Assembly: GCF_000153185.1 (NCBI RefSeq)
Contig: NZ_CH724153.1
Coordinates: forward strand, 34,251-96,869
Source of the DNA: Reinekea blandensis MED297
GTDB lineage: Bacteria > Pseudomonadota > Gammaproteobacteria > Pseudomonadales > Natronospirillaceae
Direction: 5' to 3'
Length of the DNA: 62,619 bases
Within the stretch, counting starts at the first letter, position 1, and every line of letters starts with the position of its first letter. A program made the position numbers and the translations under genes. The notes under the pieces were generated by a model. It searched no databases and was not told the DNA's origin. It saw nothing but the letters and a program-made list of their open reading frames with translations. Shown one piece after another: positions 16,321 to 25,604 of this stretch.

Positions 16321-17430
16321 ATGGATTGGTTGACAGAACTGGAAACCTTTATCAACGGTTTTGTGGCCCAGGGATCTGAATATCGTTGGATTATACAGGT
16401 CTTTCTGATCGTTCTCGCGACCCTGATCATCAATTATTTCATTCGTAAAACCTTTGATCGCCTTGAAATTCGTGCCAATCGCACCGTCGGTCGGTTTGAT
16501 AACATTTTGATCGAGACGGCACGACGACCCGTTCGGGTTTTTGTCTGGATCGGAGGCATTTTGATGGCCGCCGATGTCGTGCGCAATGTCTCCAACGAGC
16601 CGATCTTTGATTTGATTGACCCGATACGAGAAGTCTCTTTTATCGTGCTCTTCGCCTGGTTTGCCGTTCGCTTTATCCGCCATGGTGAGTCTGCCGTGCA
16701 ACGTGAAGGTGTGCTGGAAAACCCAATGGACGCGACTACCGCCTCCGCCTTGGGGAAATTGCTCAGATTGTCTGTTGTCATTACCACCGCACTGGTGGTG
16801 TTACAGACGTTAGGATTCAGTATTTCCGCCATTCTGGCCTTTGGTGGCGTCGGTGGTATCGCAGTGGGCTTTGCGGCGAAAGACATTCTGGCCAACTTCT
16901 TTGGTGGTTTAATGATCTATCTGGATCAGCCTTTCAAAGTGGGTGATTGGATTCGATCACCCGACAAAGAAGTGGAAGGGGTGGTCGAAAATATCGGCTG
17001 GCGACTCAGCCGGATTCGTACCTTTGATCAGCGCCCGCTGTACGTTCCAAATGCTACCTTTGCCAACATATCGGTTGAAAACCCGTCGCGCATGCGTAAT
17101 CGACGCATTTATGAAATTGTCGGGTTACGTTATGGGGATGCTGATAAAATTGAGCAGGTGGTGGCCGACGTTAAGGCCATGCTCCAGGAGCACGACGAAA
17201 TTGATCAGGACCAAACCATGATCGTCAACGTCAATAAGTTCAATTCGTCATCTATCGACTTTTTTGTGTACACCTTTACCAAAACCGTTAACTGGATTCG
17301 TTACCACGAAGTGAAGCAGGACATCATGGTAAAGATCATCGATATCGTCGAACGTAATGGTGCGGAGTTTGCCTTCCCAACGCAGACGCTGCATTTAAAA
17401 AATGATGAGCCGGTGGAGATTGAGGGGTAA
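16321..17430 (+). CDS. MscS-family mechanosensitive ion channel
   Basis: 369 residues. It has several N-terminal helices, then the pore-lining TM3 region (LAFGGVGGIAVGFAAKDILANFFGG, about 175-200) and the beta domain with FKVGDWI and the VENIGWRLSRIRTFD motif. It opens under membrane tension to release solutes on osmotic downshock, which fits a halotolerant marine host. AGGAG precedes the ATG. A single gene with its own terminator. Confidence 0.92.
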   Translation: MDWLTELETFINGFVAQGSEYRWIIQVFLIVLATLIINYFIRKTFDRLEIRANRTVGRFDNILIETARRPVRVFVWIGGILMAADVVRNVSNEPIFDLIDPIREVSFIVLFAWFAVRFIRHGESAVQREGVLENPMDATTASALGKLLRLSVVITTALVVLQTLGFSISAILAFGGVGGIAVGFAAKDILANFFGGLMIYLDQPFKVGDWIRSPDKEVEGVVENIGWRLSRIRTFDQRPLYVPNATFANISVENPSRMRNRRIYEIVGLRYGDADKIEQVVADVKAMLQEHDEIDQDQTMIVNVNKFNSSSIDFFVYTFTKTVNWIRYHEVKQDIMVKIIDIVERNGAEFAFPTQTLHLKNDEPVEIEG

Positions 17431-17446
17431 GATAAAAAAGAGCATG

Positions 17447-17471
17447 CGCCCAATATCCATTGGGCGTTTTT
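17447..17471 (+). terminator. Terminator of the MscS gene
   Basis: CGCCCAAT, loop ATCC, ATTGGGCG, then TTTTT; 17 bases after the stop codon. Confidence 0.88.
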
Positions 17472-18471
17472 AGGCAGACGTTCGCATTAATAAAATATAG
17501 TGATCTCGGCTGAGCGAAAAATGATCAATTCTTTTCATTTTTAGTCTGATTTTCCAATTTTATGGCAAGCCGATTTTTATTTTATTGGTGTCTGCATAGC
17601 CAGAAACTGGCCTATGCAGCCTGGGCCTTCCCTCGAACTTGTTGTTCGTATTATTAAAAAATTTAGCCGTCTTTCTATCCTTTCGCTGAGTTCGAAAACA
17701 TCAGCTTTCGGTACTGATTTTTATTGAGTAGAAGAGGTGGGCGCAAAAACACACATTTCTTGAACATTGGTAAATAATTCTGTGCATCTTGTGAACGTCG
17801 TCTAAACACTTTAGAAGACTGATTGCAGGACTGAGGGATACTCAGTGAAATGCTGCTTATTACTAAGGGAATGCTATTGCAAAGCAAAGTTGGCGCTTTA
17901 GCTTGACTTTCGGTTACCGAAAACAGTCTTAGCCACAGTGCAAAGGATGGTAGATGTCATGGCAAATGGATTTTTAAATAATGGGTACCCCTTTTGTCTC
18001 TGTTTTTTTCATTGCTCCCGGTCCTAAAACATAAGTCACTCTACAGAAGATAATACATCCCTCAACCTTAAGTACCCATTATAGCCCTGTGACCAATACT
18101 CGTTAAAAAACGGCAAAGTGAAATTTAAACTGAAATTAGCGGTTTTGGTTGAAGTGAATACAGTTGCTCATGAGCTTATTGTGTTTTTTGCCACCGAGAT
18201 GTTTAACGCTAAGAAGCGCTGAGAGAGCCTTAGCAAAACTTTATTGTCTTCGGCTTTATGTCTGCAGTTTAAAGAAAATAATTGCTTTAAGGATACCGTT
18301 CCTGATAGTACGGAGTAAGAACAAATGAGTATTATAGGATTAGAAATAACCAGTCGCCGAAGTGTTGAGCATTTGTTGTTAATGCTTTTTTGTGAGTTTT
18401 TTCGACGAAGTTCGAACTCACCATATTTTAATGACTTTAACACCTGTTTTTTAGATTTAGGATAGTCGTAG
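17472..18471. other. AT-rich non-coding kilobase
   Basis: No convincing gene on either strand. Visible structure: a hairpin CTGCATAG-CCAG / CTGG-CCTATGCAG (17592-17619) and a 7-bp inverted repeat TTTCGGT-T-ACCGAAA (17908-17922). Leftward open frames at 17675-17887 and 18168-18590 have no start signals or protein-like composition. Base composition is clearly more AT-rich than the core genes on either side, which suggests acquired or decayed DNA. Confidence 0.5.
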
Positions 18472-19440
18472 ATGAAGAAAGTAAGTAGGGATGTTGCAAA
18501 TATAAAAAGTCTATTAATCGGCCTTAGCTTTCTAGTATGTTTAGACGCAGGTGCCGCGAGTTTCGATTGCGAAAATGCCGTTACAAGCATCGAGAAGGAA
18601 ATCTGTCGCTCCAGTGAACTATCAGAGTTGGACGAACGACTCGCAAAGAGCTATCAACAAGCACGCTCTGTGTCTACTGAAGATGAAGCTCTTTCGATTA
18701 GAGAAGCACAGATAGCTTGGATAAATGACCGGGACGAAACCTGTAGTGAACAGAGTAATCTAAATGAGTGTCTGATTGAACAATACAAACTAAGGTTGAT
18801 TGACTTGGCCGTGTACAATGGTGGTTTAACTACGCCGGTGTTGTTAGAGCTGGTAAAAGGCGGTCAATATGAGGTGTGTAGGTCTGTACTGAATTACTTT
18901 GAAAGGGAGAACAGTTTAGAGCTTATGAAGAGTCGTGACCCTTTCTTAAACGGTGGAGGCGAGCTTGTTATGCCTCAGTGGCAGATGGAAGATAATCTAG
19001 CAGTTGGCTTTAAACTAAAGATGCAGTCCATTAGTTTTGTTCCAAAAACGGTTTCTCAATGGCGTAAGTTAATTGAATTTAACGAACAGCTTCTAACAAA
19101 AGATATGCAAACGAGAAGCGCTGAGTTCAATATCAACAATAGTGGAGCTGTAGAGAAAGTGGTTTCAATTTCCACCTATGGAGATGGTAAATATTATCAA
19201 CACAACAGTGCTGTTACTGAAGATACGAACTTGGATCACGAGTTTTTAAATGAATATGGAGGTGGTTTTAATTCTATTTCAGGAAGTTTGTTTACCTATA
19301 ATGGCCGAGGATTTTCTGGAAGGGTTTTTCTAGACTCTTTTAAAATTGGGGAGCTATTCGATAGTCCAATGCGTGAAGATGGTGGTTTGTACTTTAAAGA
19401 CGAAGTTTGTGTAATCAATATTAATGAATCGGGAAGTTAG
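18472..19440 (+). CDS. Secreted protein with N-terminal LprI/DUF1311 domain
   Basis: 322 residues. A signal peptide (about 1-29, ending AGAAS) precedes a lysozyme-inhibitor LprI-like domain: FDCENAVTSIEKEICRSS.. LDERLAKSYQQA .. REAQIAWINDRDETC (about 30-100), with conserved Cys spacing. The remaining 200 residues match no family I know. AGGA lies 9-10 bases before the ATG. Codon use is AT-rich relative to the window, consistent with horizontal acquisition. Likely periplasmic or lipid-free envelope protein. Confidence 0.75.
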   Translation: MKKVSRDVANIKSLLIGLSFLVCLDAGAASFDCENAVTSIEKEICRSSELSELDERLAKSYQQARSVSTEDEALSIREAQIAWINDRDETCSEQSNLNECLIEQYKLRLIDLAVYNGGLTTPVLLELVKGGQYEVCRSVLNYFERENSLELMKSRDPFLNGGGELVMPQWQMEDNLAVGFKLKMQSISFVPKTVSQWRKLIEFNEQLLTKDMQTRSAEFNINNSGAVEKVVSISTYGDGKYYQHNSAVTEDTNLDHEFLNEYGGGFNSISGSLFTYNGRGFSGRVFLDSFKIGELFDSPMREDGGLYFKDEVCVININESGS

Positions 19441-19442
19441 GT

Positions 19443-19493
19443 ATGGCTTTTACTAAAACGACAATGACACAAGAACAGTACGAAAACATTTGA
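19443..19493 (+). pseudogene. Truncated 16-codon reading frame after the LprI gene
   Basis: Two bases after the LprI stop, ATG opens a 16-residue frame (MAFTKTTMTQEQYENI) that ends at TGA. It looks like the N-terminus of a coupled downstream gene cut short by deletion, but it is too short to be sure. Confidence 0.25.
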
Positions 19494-19752
19494 GACGAGC
19501 TAATAGTCTAGTCAACGGTGTCATTGTTATAAACTTTTAAAGTTGCAATATTTACTAACATTTTTTAGGTTAATCTCTGTCTGTTTTTTCATCAAAGGTT
19601 ATTTAGTCATACAGTGCTCCAGCTTCCTTTGCCCTTGGATTTCGGAGTGTAATGTCTTGGAAACGAAGCAAACGTTTCCTTGCTTTTTCTTGAGTTTGCA
19701 CCAGAATTCTTCACACTGAACAATATACCCTCTGTATCATTGAGTCCCTATC
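19494..19752 (+). other. Intergenic stretch with a terminator-like hairpin
   Basis: AT-rich and non-coding. GGAAACG, loop AAGCAAA, CGTTTCC (19659-19679), followed by TTGCTTTTTC, resembles an intrinsic terminator. Nothing else is recognised. Confidence 0.45.
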
Positions 19753-20112
19753 ATGGATCTATTCATTTTTGCCGAACACGATGAACTGTTGGATATCGCC
19801 GACCTGCTTTATGATGATATCGCTAAGTGGGCGGAACCAAAAACGACGATAACCGCTATTTACCGTTCCGAAGAAACGGAAGACCCGCCCGTGGCAGATC
19901 GCGACGTAGACGTTGGTATTGAGTTCTCCATCACCAAACCAGAAAAGCTAAAAGGTACGTTGAATGCCTTGCAGCAAATGGCCAAAACCCATAAATGCGA
20001 TTTTGTTGTTGGAGTTAAAGAGGCAGGCAAATACCAAAACGTCTGCTATTTCGGCAATGAAGAAGGCCGCCCTGATTTGTATGAGATAAGTGCCTACTTA
20101 GGCTTTGAATGA
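19753..20112 (+). CDS. Hypothetical cytoplasmic protein
   Basis: 119 residues, acidic, no signal peptide or TM helix. The pattern of alternating strands and helices (MDLFIFAEHDELLDIADLLYDD; VGIEFSITKPEKLKGTLNAL; KCDFVVGV) suggests a small alpha/beta fold. The size and setting would suit an immunity or accessory protein, but there is no diagnostic motif. It lies in the AT-rich accessory stretch, though its own composition is closer to the core. Confidence 0.6.
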   Translation: MDLFIFAEHDELLDIADLLYDDIAKWAEPKTTITAIYRSEETEDPPVADRDVDVGIEFSITKPEKLKGTLNALQQMAKTHKCDFVVGVKEAGKYQNVCYFGNEEGRPDLYEISAYLGFE

Positions 20113-20364
20113 TGCCGTAGTCATGCCAAAGCGCGTTGGCAGAACGTGAGAACTGAGCGTGATGCAACGACGGCGATGATGTGTCTAAGATGGCTCAGAC
20201 ATTTTTGTGTTTGCGGGTTTAAGTGCACTGCTACCCTAATGGAACCAAAGGGCACCTGCCGGACAGTAAACAACATCAGTTCAGGAACACGTCTAGACTC
20301 TGGACTGCGGATACTTCCTGAGTTATCGTCACAAATCAATAGGGTCTTGATGGCGCAGTAAACG

Positions 20365-20895
20365 ATGTACAAGCCTGACGGCTTTACTCTGATCGAGTTC
20401 ATTGTCGTAATTCTCCTCCTGTCTATTCTGTCGGTGGTTATCTTACCCCGTTTCGTTGATCTTCAATCCAATGCACGGGCGTCGGTTATTGAAAGTGTGG
20501 CCGGTACGGTCAAGTCGACGAATAGCATTCTCAGGCAGGCTCTCTGGCTGGACACTTACCCCACCAAGATTTGTCCTAACTACGCACCGGTCGGCCGTGT
20601 GGTCGAACTCTATCTGCAAGGGTCACCTGCGGGTGGGAACTGCACCAACGCTACTCGCTTCGATGACCAGGTGGTCTGGATGATCTGGGGTTGGATGGAC
20701 GACATCGCCGTCGATGAAACCATCAGGCTGAGTGGCGATTTTGATTATTCGAATCTGTCTTGGACCGATTCATTCTGGGGCTACGACTTGAATGACGATG
20801 GCAGTGTGCAGAACGACAATTGCTATTTTCACTATCAGCAACCTCTGATTGAGGGCGATGTCCCCACGATGGAAGCCATTATCAGCGGTTGCTGA
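20365..20895 (+). CDS. Orphan type IV prepilin-like protein
   Basis: 176 residues with a class III leader: short MYKPDG, cleavage site G-FTLIE (Glu5 of the mature form present) and the hydrophobic helix FIVVILLLSILSVVILPRFVDL. Cys pairs at about 69/92 and 152/176 could form disulfides, as in MSHA-type and minor pilins. A prepilin peptidase would process it for assembly by a type IV pilus or type II secretion system. No pilus assembly genes lie nearby. Confidence 0.82.
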   Translation: MYKPDGFTLIEFIVVILLLSILSVVILPRFVDLQSNARASVIESVAGTVKSTNSILRQALWLDTYPTKICPNYAPVGRVVELYLQGSPAGGNCTNATRFDDQVVWMIWGWMDDIAVDETIRLSGDFDYSNLSWTDSFWGYDLNDDGSVQNDNCYFHYQQPLIEGDVPTMEAIISGC

Positions 20896-20906
20896 TTGTG
20901 CTCAGT

Positions 20907-21920
20907 TTACGAATCGTCACTCACCGAGCAATCCAGTAATCGGATCGCTTGCTGATCAAAATCAACAGTCACTTGCGCACCAATCGGCAGTGTCAGCATC
21001 GGGTGTGTATGCGAACAGTCGAAGTCTTCTACGATCGGTACGGGTTGGCCGTTCAGAACTTCCCGTAAAACGTCCATGGGCGTGCGACCAGTATCGCCAT
21101 CCTTAAACAGTTCGTGTTTGCCCAGGAGCACGGCGCTAACACGATCAAACACACCGTTGAGTTTGAGGAAGGCAAACAGTCGCTCGACGGTGGCGATGTC
21201 TTTCAACGAGTCTTCAATCAACAGTACATCGCCGTCCCGTATCTCAGGCATGTAGGGGCTGCCCCAGATCGCGGTCATTGTATTCAGGTTGCCACCAATC
21301 AATCGTCCTTTCACCTTGCCCTGACCATGAAAAGTTTGGCTATTGTCCCGACCTTGCTTCGCTTGAGTCTGTTCTTCCCAAGGCAAAAATTGTTCTGTCC
21401 ATTGTTCTGGGTTGGGCAAGGTCAGTGGTATTCGGTGCGCTCGCGTGACGGTTTCAAAAGCTTGGTAGGTGTCGTCAACAAAGGGGGGTAACTCACCGAA
21501 GGAGGCCGTCAATGCCGGGCCGTAAAAGGTGGTCAGTCCCGTTTGCTGGTAAATCGCTAACAGGATGGCCGTCACGTCTGAGTAGCCGACAAACACCTTT
21601 GGCTGCTTCCGAATGGCATCGTAATCGATGTACGGCAGCAAAGAGTTACTGTTGGCGCCACCGATGGTTGACATGATGCAGTCGATATCCGGGTTACGGA
21701 TGAGCGAGTTCAGCTCGTCAGCTCTGGCCTGGATGCTTCCGGCGCGATAGTGGTCGGCCTGTCCGGTTAAAGCACCTGGTTCGATGCGGTAACCCTTTGC
21801 TTCCAGATAGTCTATGGCGCGCTGAGTGCGCTTGGGTGCAAAGTGAGTCGCCGGGCTGGAAGGGCTGTAAAAGCCAATGGTTGAGCCCGGCTTGAGGGCC
21901 GGTGGAAACAGGGTCGTCAT
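20907..21920 (-). CDS. S66 family peptidase (LD-carboxypeptidase / MccF-like)
   Basis: 337 residues. Ser114 in VGYSDVT is the predicted nucleophile. GRLIGGNLNTM, LLIEDS and the C-terminal CSHTHPMLTLPIG supply the Glu and His of the Ser-Glu-His triad. Family members cleave the terminal D-Ala of murein tetrapeptides (LdcA) or the amide of microcin C (MccF). The middle insert (about 160-200) favours the MccF-like branch, but recycling of peptidoglycan peptides is equally possible. No signal peptide. Confidence 0.85.
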   Translation of the reverse strand: MTTLFPPALKPGSTIGFYSPSSPATHFAPKRTQRAIDYLEAKGYRIEPGALTGQADHYRAGSIQARADELNSLIRNPDIDCIMSTIGGANSNSLLPYIDYDAIRKQPKVFVGYSDVTAILLAIYQQTGLTTFYGPALTASFGELPPFVDDTYQAFETVTRAHRIPLTLPNPEQWTEQFLPWEEQTQAKQGRDNSQTFHGQGKVKGRLIGGNLNTMTAIWGSPYMPEIRDGDVLLIEDSLKDIATVERLFAFLKLNGVFDRVSAVLLGKHELFKDGDTGRTPMDVLREVLNGQPVPIVEDFDCSHTHPMLTLPIGAQVTVDFDQQAIRLLDCSVSDDS

Positions 21921-21943
21921 GGGATTCCTTTCGAAACGGGACT

Positions 21944-22156
21944 TCAGAGCGAGGTTTTCTGGGAGTGCCAGTACTCAAACTCATCCTGGCTCAGGGCGCG
22001 GGCTTCGTCTTCCAGCATTACCGGAATGCCATCGCGTACCGGGTAAGCAAGTTTGGCCGCCGTTGAAATCAGTTCGTTGCGTTCCTTGTCGATTTGCAAC
22101 GGTGCTTTGGTGACCGGGCAAACCAGAATGGCCAGCAATTGTTTATCAATCATCAT
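21944..22156 (-). CDS. Trm112/UPF0434 (YcaR-like) small protein
   Basis: 70 residues: [15 protein letters not shown], then [17 protein letters not shown]. This is the compact UPF0434/Trm112 zinc-ribbon-like fold, here with only one Cys. A longer frame exists upstream, but AAGGA sits correctly before the MMIDKQ start and the extension overlaps yidD. It overlaps the end of yidD and is co-transcribed with it and cysS. Homologues are thought to act as activating partners of enzymes; the partner here is unknown. Confidence 0.88.
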   Translation of the reverse strand: MMIDKQLLAILVCPVTKAPLQIDKERNELISTAAKLAYPVRDGIPVMLEDEARALSQDEFEYWHSQKTSL

Positions 22157-22406
22157 GGTGTTTTCCTTCTGTACTGTCATCGGTGGGCGGTTCGGTGCCG
22201 GGGACCGGATCGAAGCCGCCTTCACACCCGGGGTGGCAGCGGGCAATGCGTTTCATCGCCAGCCAGCTGCCTTTCAGGGCGCCGTGGTGTTTCAGGGCAA
22301 TCAGAGCATACTCAGAACAGGTGGGGTAAAACCGACAGCGCGGACCCAGCATGGGGCTGATGACCCAGCGGTAAAACTGCACCAGCCCTATGAGTATCCA
22401 CTTCAT
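22146..22406 (-). CDS. yidD: Membrane protein insertion efficiency factor YidD
   Basis: 86 residues with the family core [33 protein letters not shown] and the [17 protein letters not shown] segment. YidD assists YidC-dependent membrane insertion. In most bacteria it sits between rnpA and yidC; here it lies between cysS (3 bases away) and the UPF0434 gene, so it has moved. The last 11 bases overlap the next gene. Confidence 0.93.
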   Translation of the reverse strand: MKWILIGLVQFYRWVISPMLGPRCRFYPTCSEYALIALKHHGALKGSWLAMKRIARCHPGCEGGFDPVPGTEPPTDDSTEGKHHDD

Positions 22407-22409
22407 CGG

Positions 22410-23795
22410 TTAACTGTCCCGGCTCCAGAGCGTTCCTTCGCGGGTGTCTTTAATCTGAATACCCTCTGCCGCCAACTGATCCCGGATTTCATCCGCCCGG
22501 GCAAAGTCTTTGGCTTCCTTAGCGGCAACCCGTTCTTCGAGTAAGGCTTCAATGGCGTCCGCGCTCAACGCGGAATCGTCACTGGTGCCCTGGAACCAGG
22601 CTTGCGCATCCATTTGCATCACGCCGATGAAGTCGGCAATGGCGTGAATTTCAGATTTCAGTGCGGCCCGCTCGTCGTCACTTTCGGCTTTGAAGAACCG
22701 CGTGGTCAGTTCGTGCAGGTTGGCGAACGCTTTTGGCGTGTTCAGGTCATCGAGCAGCATCGCGAAAAACTCGGTGTCCCGGATATCGATGTCCGTTGTT
22801 ATCAGAGCGTCGCCGTCGCGCTTGATCGTATACAAACGGTCCAACAGCGAGCGGCTCTGATGCAACAACTGTTCAGACCAGTTCATGTTCGAACGGTAAT
22901 GTGCGGTTAGCAGGGCCAGTCGGATCAGTTCCGGTGGCTGCTCGTTCAGAATGTCGCGCAGCACAATAAAGTTGCCCAGCGATTTCGACATCTTTTCGCC
23001 TTCGATATCGAGCATCGCGTTGTGTACCCAGTATTTTGCGTAGCCGCCGGAATGGTCTGAGCAGCAGGTGCCCTGAGCCAGCTCGTTCTCATGATGCGGG
23101 AACAACAGGTCGGTGCCACCACCGTGAATGTCGATGGTCTCACCGAGGTGTTTCTGGATCATGGCGGTACATTCAATGTGCCAGCCCGGACGACCACGAC
23201 CCCAGGGGCTGTCCCAACCGGGCAGGTCATCGCTCGAGGGTTTCCACAGGACGAAGTCCATCGGGTTCTTTTTGTAGCTGGCCACTTCAACTCGAGCACC
23301 GGCAATCATGTCCTCGGTGTTGCGTTTGGAGAGCTTGCCGTAGTCGTCAAAGGAGTCGACGGCAAACAACACATGCCCATCGGCGGCATAGGCGTGACCG
23401 CGTTCAATAAGCGCTTCAATGGTCGTAATGATGTCGCCAATGTGTTCGGTTGCGCGCGGCACAATGGTCGGTTCCAGATTGCCGAGCTTGGCCATGTCTT
23501 CGTCGTAGGCCTGCATGTACTTTTCAGCAAACACGGAAATGTCGACGCCTTCGTCTTTGGCGGCCGCGTTGATCTTATCGTCGACATCGGTGAAGTTCCG
23601 TGCGTAGGTGACCTTGGGGTAGAGCGCGTTCAGCACCCGGAACAGCAGGTCGTAATTGGCGGCTGAGCGGCCATTACCGATGTGAATGTAGTTGTAGACC
23701 GTGGGACCACACACATAAAGCGTGACGTTATCGGGGTTTTGCGGTTCAAAGTGTTCCTTCTGGCCGGTCAGGCTATTGTGCAGTTTCAGAGACAT
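22410..23795 (-). CDS. cysS: Cysteinyl-tRNA synthetase
   Basis: 461 residues, normal length. Class I signatures HIGN (38-41) and KMSKS are present. Zinc ligands include Cys29 in YVCGPTVY and those in the GWHIECTAM / HHENELAQ region. It charges tRNA-Cys in the cytoplasm. First gene of a leftward cysS-yidD-UPF0434 operon. Confidence 0.97.
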   Translation of the reverse strand: MSLKLHNSLTGQKEHFEPQNPDNVTLYVCGPTVYNYIHIGNGRSAANYDLLFRVLNALYPKVTYARNFTDVDDKINAAAKDEGVDISVFAEKYMQAYDEDMAKLGNLEPTIVPRATEHIGDIITTIEALIERGHAYAADGHVLFAVDSFDDYGKLSKRNTEDMIAGARVEVASYKKNPMDFVLWKPSSDDLPGWDSPWGRGRPGWHIECTAMIQKHLGETIDIHGGGTDLLFPHHENELAQGTCCSDHSGGYAKYWVHNAMLDIEGEKMSKSLGNFIVLRDILNEQPPELIRLALLTAHYRSNMNWSEQLLHQSRSLLDRLYTIKRDGDALITTDIDIRDTEFFAMLLDDLNTPKAFANLHELTTRFFKAESDDERAALKSEIHAIADFIGVMQMDAQAWFQGTSDDSALSADAIEALLEERVAAKEAKDFARADEIRDQLAAEGIQIKDTREGTLWSRDS

Positions 23796-23936
23796 GAGGT
23801 TCCTGTCGTGGTCTTAGGGTGCAAAGGCCGGAGTATACCACTGAAGCCAAGGCAGACGAATGCCCGGGCGTGTGAATTTCGTGTCTGGGTTAATTACTGG
23901 GCCACAGCTATTGCTGCAAACAGGGATGAGAAAGCC

Positions 23937-24028
23937 GAGGGTCTGCAAAAACAGCCACGTCGTAAACCTATCCTTGGGGATTCGTCATCGGCGTCCTGCC
24001 TCTGAACGGCCTGTTCTTGCAGACCCTC
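23937..24028. repeat. 92-bp element with long terminal inverted repeats
   Basis: GAGGGTCTGCAA (23937-23948) is exactly complementary to TTGCAGACCCTC (24017-24028). Pairing continues inward with one mismatch to about 18 bp. The 50-base interior is non-coding. It lies after the stop of the leftward gene at 24055, so it may be an extended terminator, a REP-like or MITE-like element, or an RNA. I see no second copy in this window. Confidence 0.5.
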
Positions 24029-24054
24029 AACTCAATCTGAGCGCGTCCTGATGT

Positions 24055-24918
24055 TCAGGCGCTGGGGCCAGCGACTGCGATTGCGCCCTTAGCAACGCCT
24101 TCAAACGCTTTGACCTTCCAGTAATCTTCCGGGAACTCGTTGGCGAGCTGTTCGGCCAGATGGGTGGCGATCAGTTCTACGGTGGTGTCCGTGGCCATGG
24201 TGTAGCACTGGTTCGGGTTGAGCCAGACATCAAAGCGCCCCTGTTCAGCGTCGTAGCCAACGTGCGTCAGGCCTTCATAATCCGAGGATAGAGCATCTTC
24301 GGCCGTAATCAGGTAGATGTCGGCGAAGGTGTTCGCCCATTGTGCTTCGGCTTCAACATCCCGTTTGTTATTACGGTAGATTTCAATGCGTGAGCGGTGC
24401 CCATGGCAGATCCGCTGGCAGTCGCCCTGATGTTTTTTCAGCCCGTGCGAGTAATGGTAATAGTCGCCGTCAATGCGTTCGGTGCGCAGGTTCAGTGACA
24501 CATGCGAGACGTTATCCGGGACCAGGTTGTTCAGGTGGGTTTCCAACAGCGGCCGGGCGCTGTCGATGGAAACATCGGCGCTGTCGATCATAAACACCGC
24601 TTCGCGGGGGCTTTCATAGGCGAAGGCCAGGGTTTCAGAGTCTGGACGATAGTCGATGCGCACGCGTTCCTGAATGGTGTCTTCCTCAATGGTCAGACCT
24701 GGCAGTTGGGTCGGCACAACCAGCGTGTGGTCCATGCCTTCATCAATGGCCTGTTTGAGCAGTTTTTTGACATGGCCGAAGTCGAACACCATGCCTTCAT
24801 CGTTCAGCTCGCCGTCAAGCTCCACATCGACAATCCAGCTTTCGCCGACCACCCCGCGGCGTGGGTGAAAGTAACTGAAATCAATGACAGTGAGGTTGTC
24901 GACGAATAATCGGTTCAT
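24055..24918 (-). CDS. Double-domain 6-pyruvoyl-tetrahydropterin synthase-like protein
   Basis: 287 residues made of two PTPS/QueD-type domains. The first (about 1-120) keeps the FDFGHVKKLL and MDHTLVVP elements but lacks the Cys and HGH zinc signature. The second (about 135-285) has DCQRICHGHRSRIEI, with the catalytic Cys and the His-x-His zinc pair. So one composite active site per protein is likely. Family enzymes act in queuosine (QueD) or folate/pterin pathways. No queuosine genes are adjacent, so the pathway is uncertain. Confidence 0.8.
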   Translation of the reverse strand: MNRLFVDNLTVIDFSYFHPRRGVVGESWIVDVELDGELNDEGMVFDFGHVKKLLKQAIDEGMDHTLVVPTQLPGLTIEEDTIQERVRIDYRPDSETLAFAYESPREAVFMIDSADVSIDSARPLLETHLNNLVPDNVSHVSLNLRTERIDGDYYHYSHGLKKHQGDCQRICHGHRSRIEIYRNNKRDVEAEAQWANTFADIYLITAEDALSSDYEGLTHVGYDAEQGRFDVWLNPNQCYTMATDTTVELIATHLAEQLANEFPEDYWKVKAFEGVAKGAIAVAGPSA

Positions 24919-25067
24919 GAGCGGTTTTCTCTTACAGACTTAGATGCGTGTGGTTTGGCACCGGCGGACGTTGGTTTCCGCATACAACGTCAGTATAGCC
25001 GGGCGGCGAAGTCTATCAGAAAAGCGCCGCAGTGGGAGCCATTTGCATTTAAAAGTTGACTATGTGG

Positions 25068-25604
25068 TTATGTTTTCAGGGTGAGGCGACTGATGCTGGC
25101 ATAGTGGACGGGTGTGGACAGTTCCTGTTGCCACGACTGTCCGAGCAACAGAGCACGGCACAGGCGGATGACGCCAGCGTGGGTAATCACGACCACAGTC
25201 TGGTCCTGCGGGAGCTCATTCAGGGCTGAAGTGACCCGTTCTCGGAATGCGTGCAGAGACTCGCCCTCGGGAAATTCAAAATCGGTGGGTGTTTGAGCCC
25301 AGGCATCAATCGCATCGCGCGGCAGATCGTCCCAACGTTGCCCTTCCCAGGTGCCGAAGTTCACCTCCTGCCAGCGGTCATCCGCTTGAACGGGGTTTGC
25401 TGGGTAGATTGCCTGAGCCAATTTGGCACAGCGCTGCAGCGGGCTGGTAACAATCACATCGGGCTGGGCCGGCAGCTGGGCGCGCAGTCTGTTGGCGGTT
25501 TCGGCATAGGGCACTTCACTGGCTAAATCGGTTTGCCCGTAGCAGATGCCCGGCGCGTGAACCCGATCATGTCGCACCAGATAGAGGGTCACAGTGCCAG
25601 CCAT
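25068..25604 (-). CDS. cobC: Histidine phosphatase, probable alpha-ribazole phosphatase (CobC)
   Basis: 178 residues of the branch-1 histidine phosphatase fold: LVRHD near residue 10 (the phospho-accepting His), SPLQRC, and the second catalytic THAG. The usual RHG is RHD here. Position at the end of a cobS-cobT-cobU run argues for CobC, which removes the phosphate from alpha-ribazole-5'-phosphate or cobalamin-phosphate. The MAGTVTLYLV start overlaps cobS by 16 bases; an earlier ATG at 25631 would extend the overlap. The CobC assignment rests on context. Confidence 0.78.
   Translation of the reverse strand: MAGTVTLYLVRHDRVHAPGICYGQTDLASEVPYAETANRLRAQLPAQPDVIVTSPLQRCAKLAQAIYPANPVQADDRWQEVNFGTWEGQRWDDLPRDAIDAWAQTPTDFEFPEGESLHAFRERVTSALNELPQDQTVVVITHAGVIRLCRALLLGQSWQQELSTPVHYASISRLTLKT

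Noticed and set aside
18168-18590. 140-residue leftward frame
   Set aside because: It overlaps the LprI gene start, has no ribosome site and an unlikely composition for a protein; an AT-rich chance frame.
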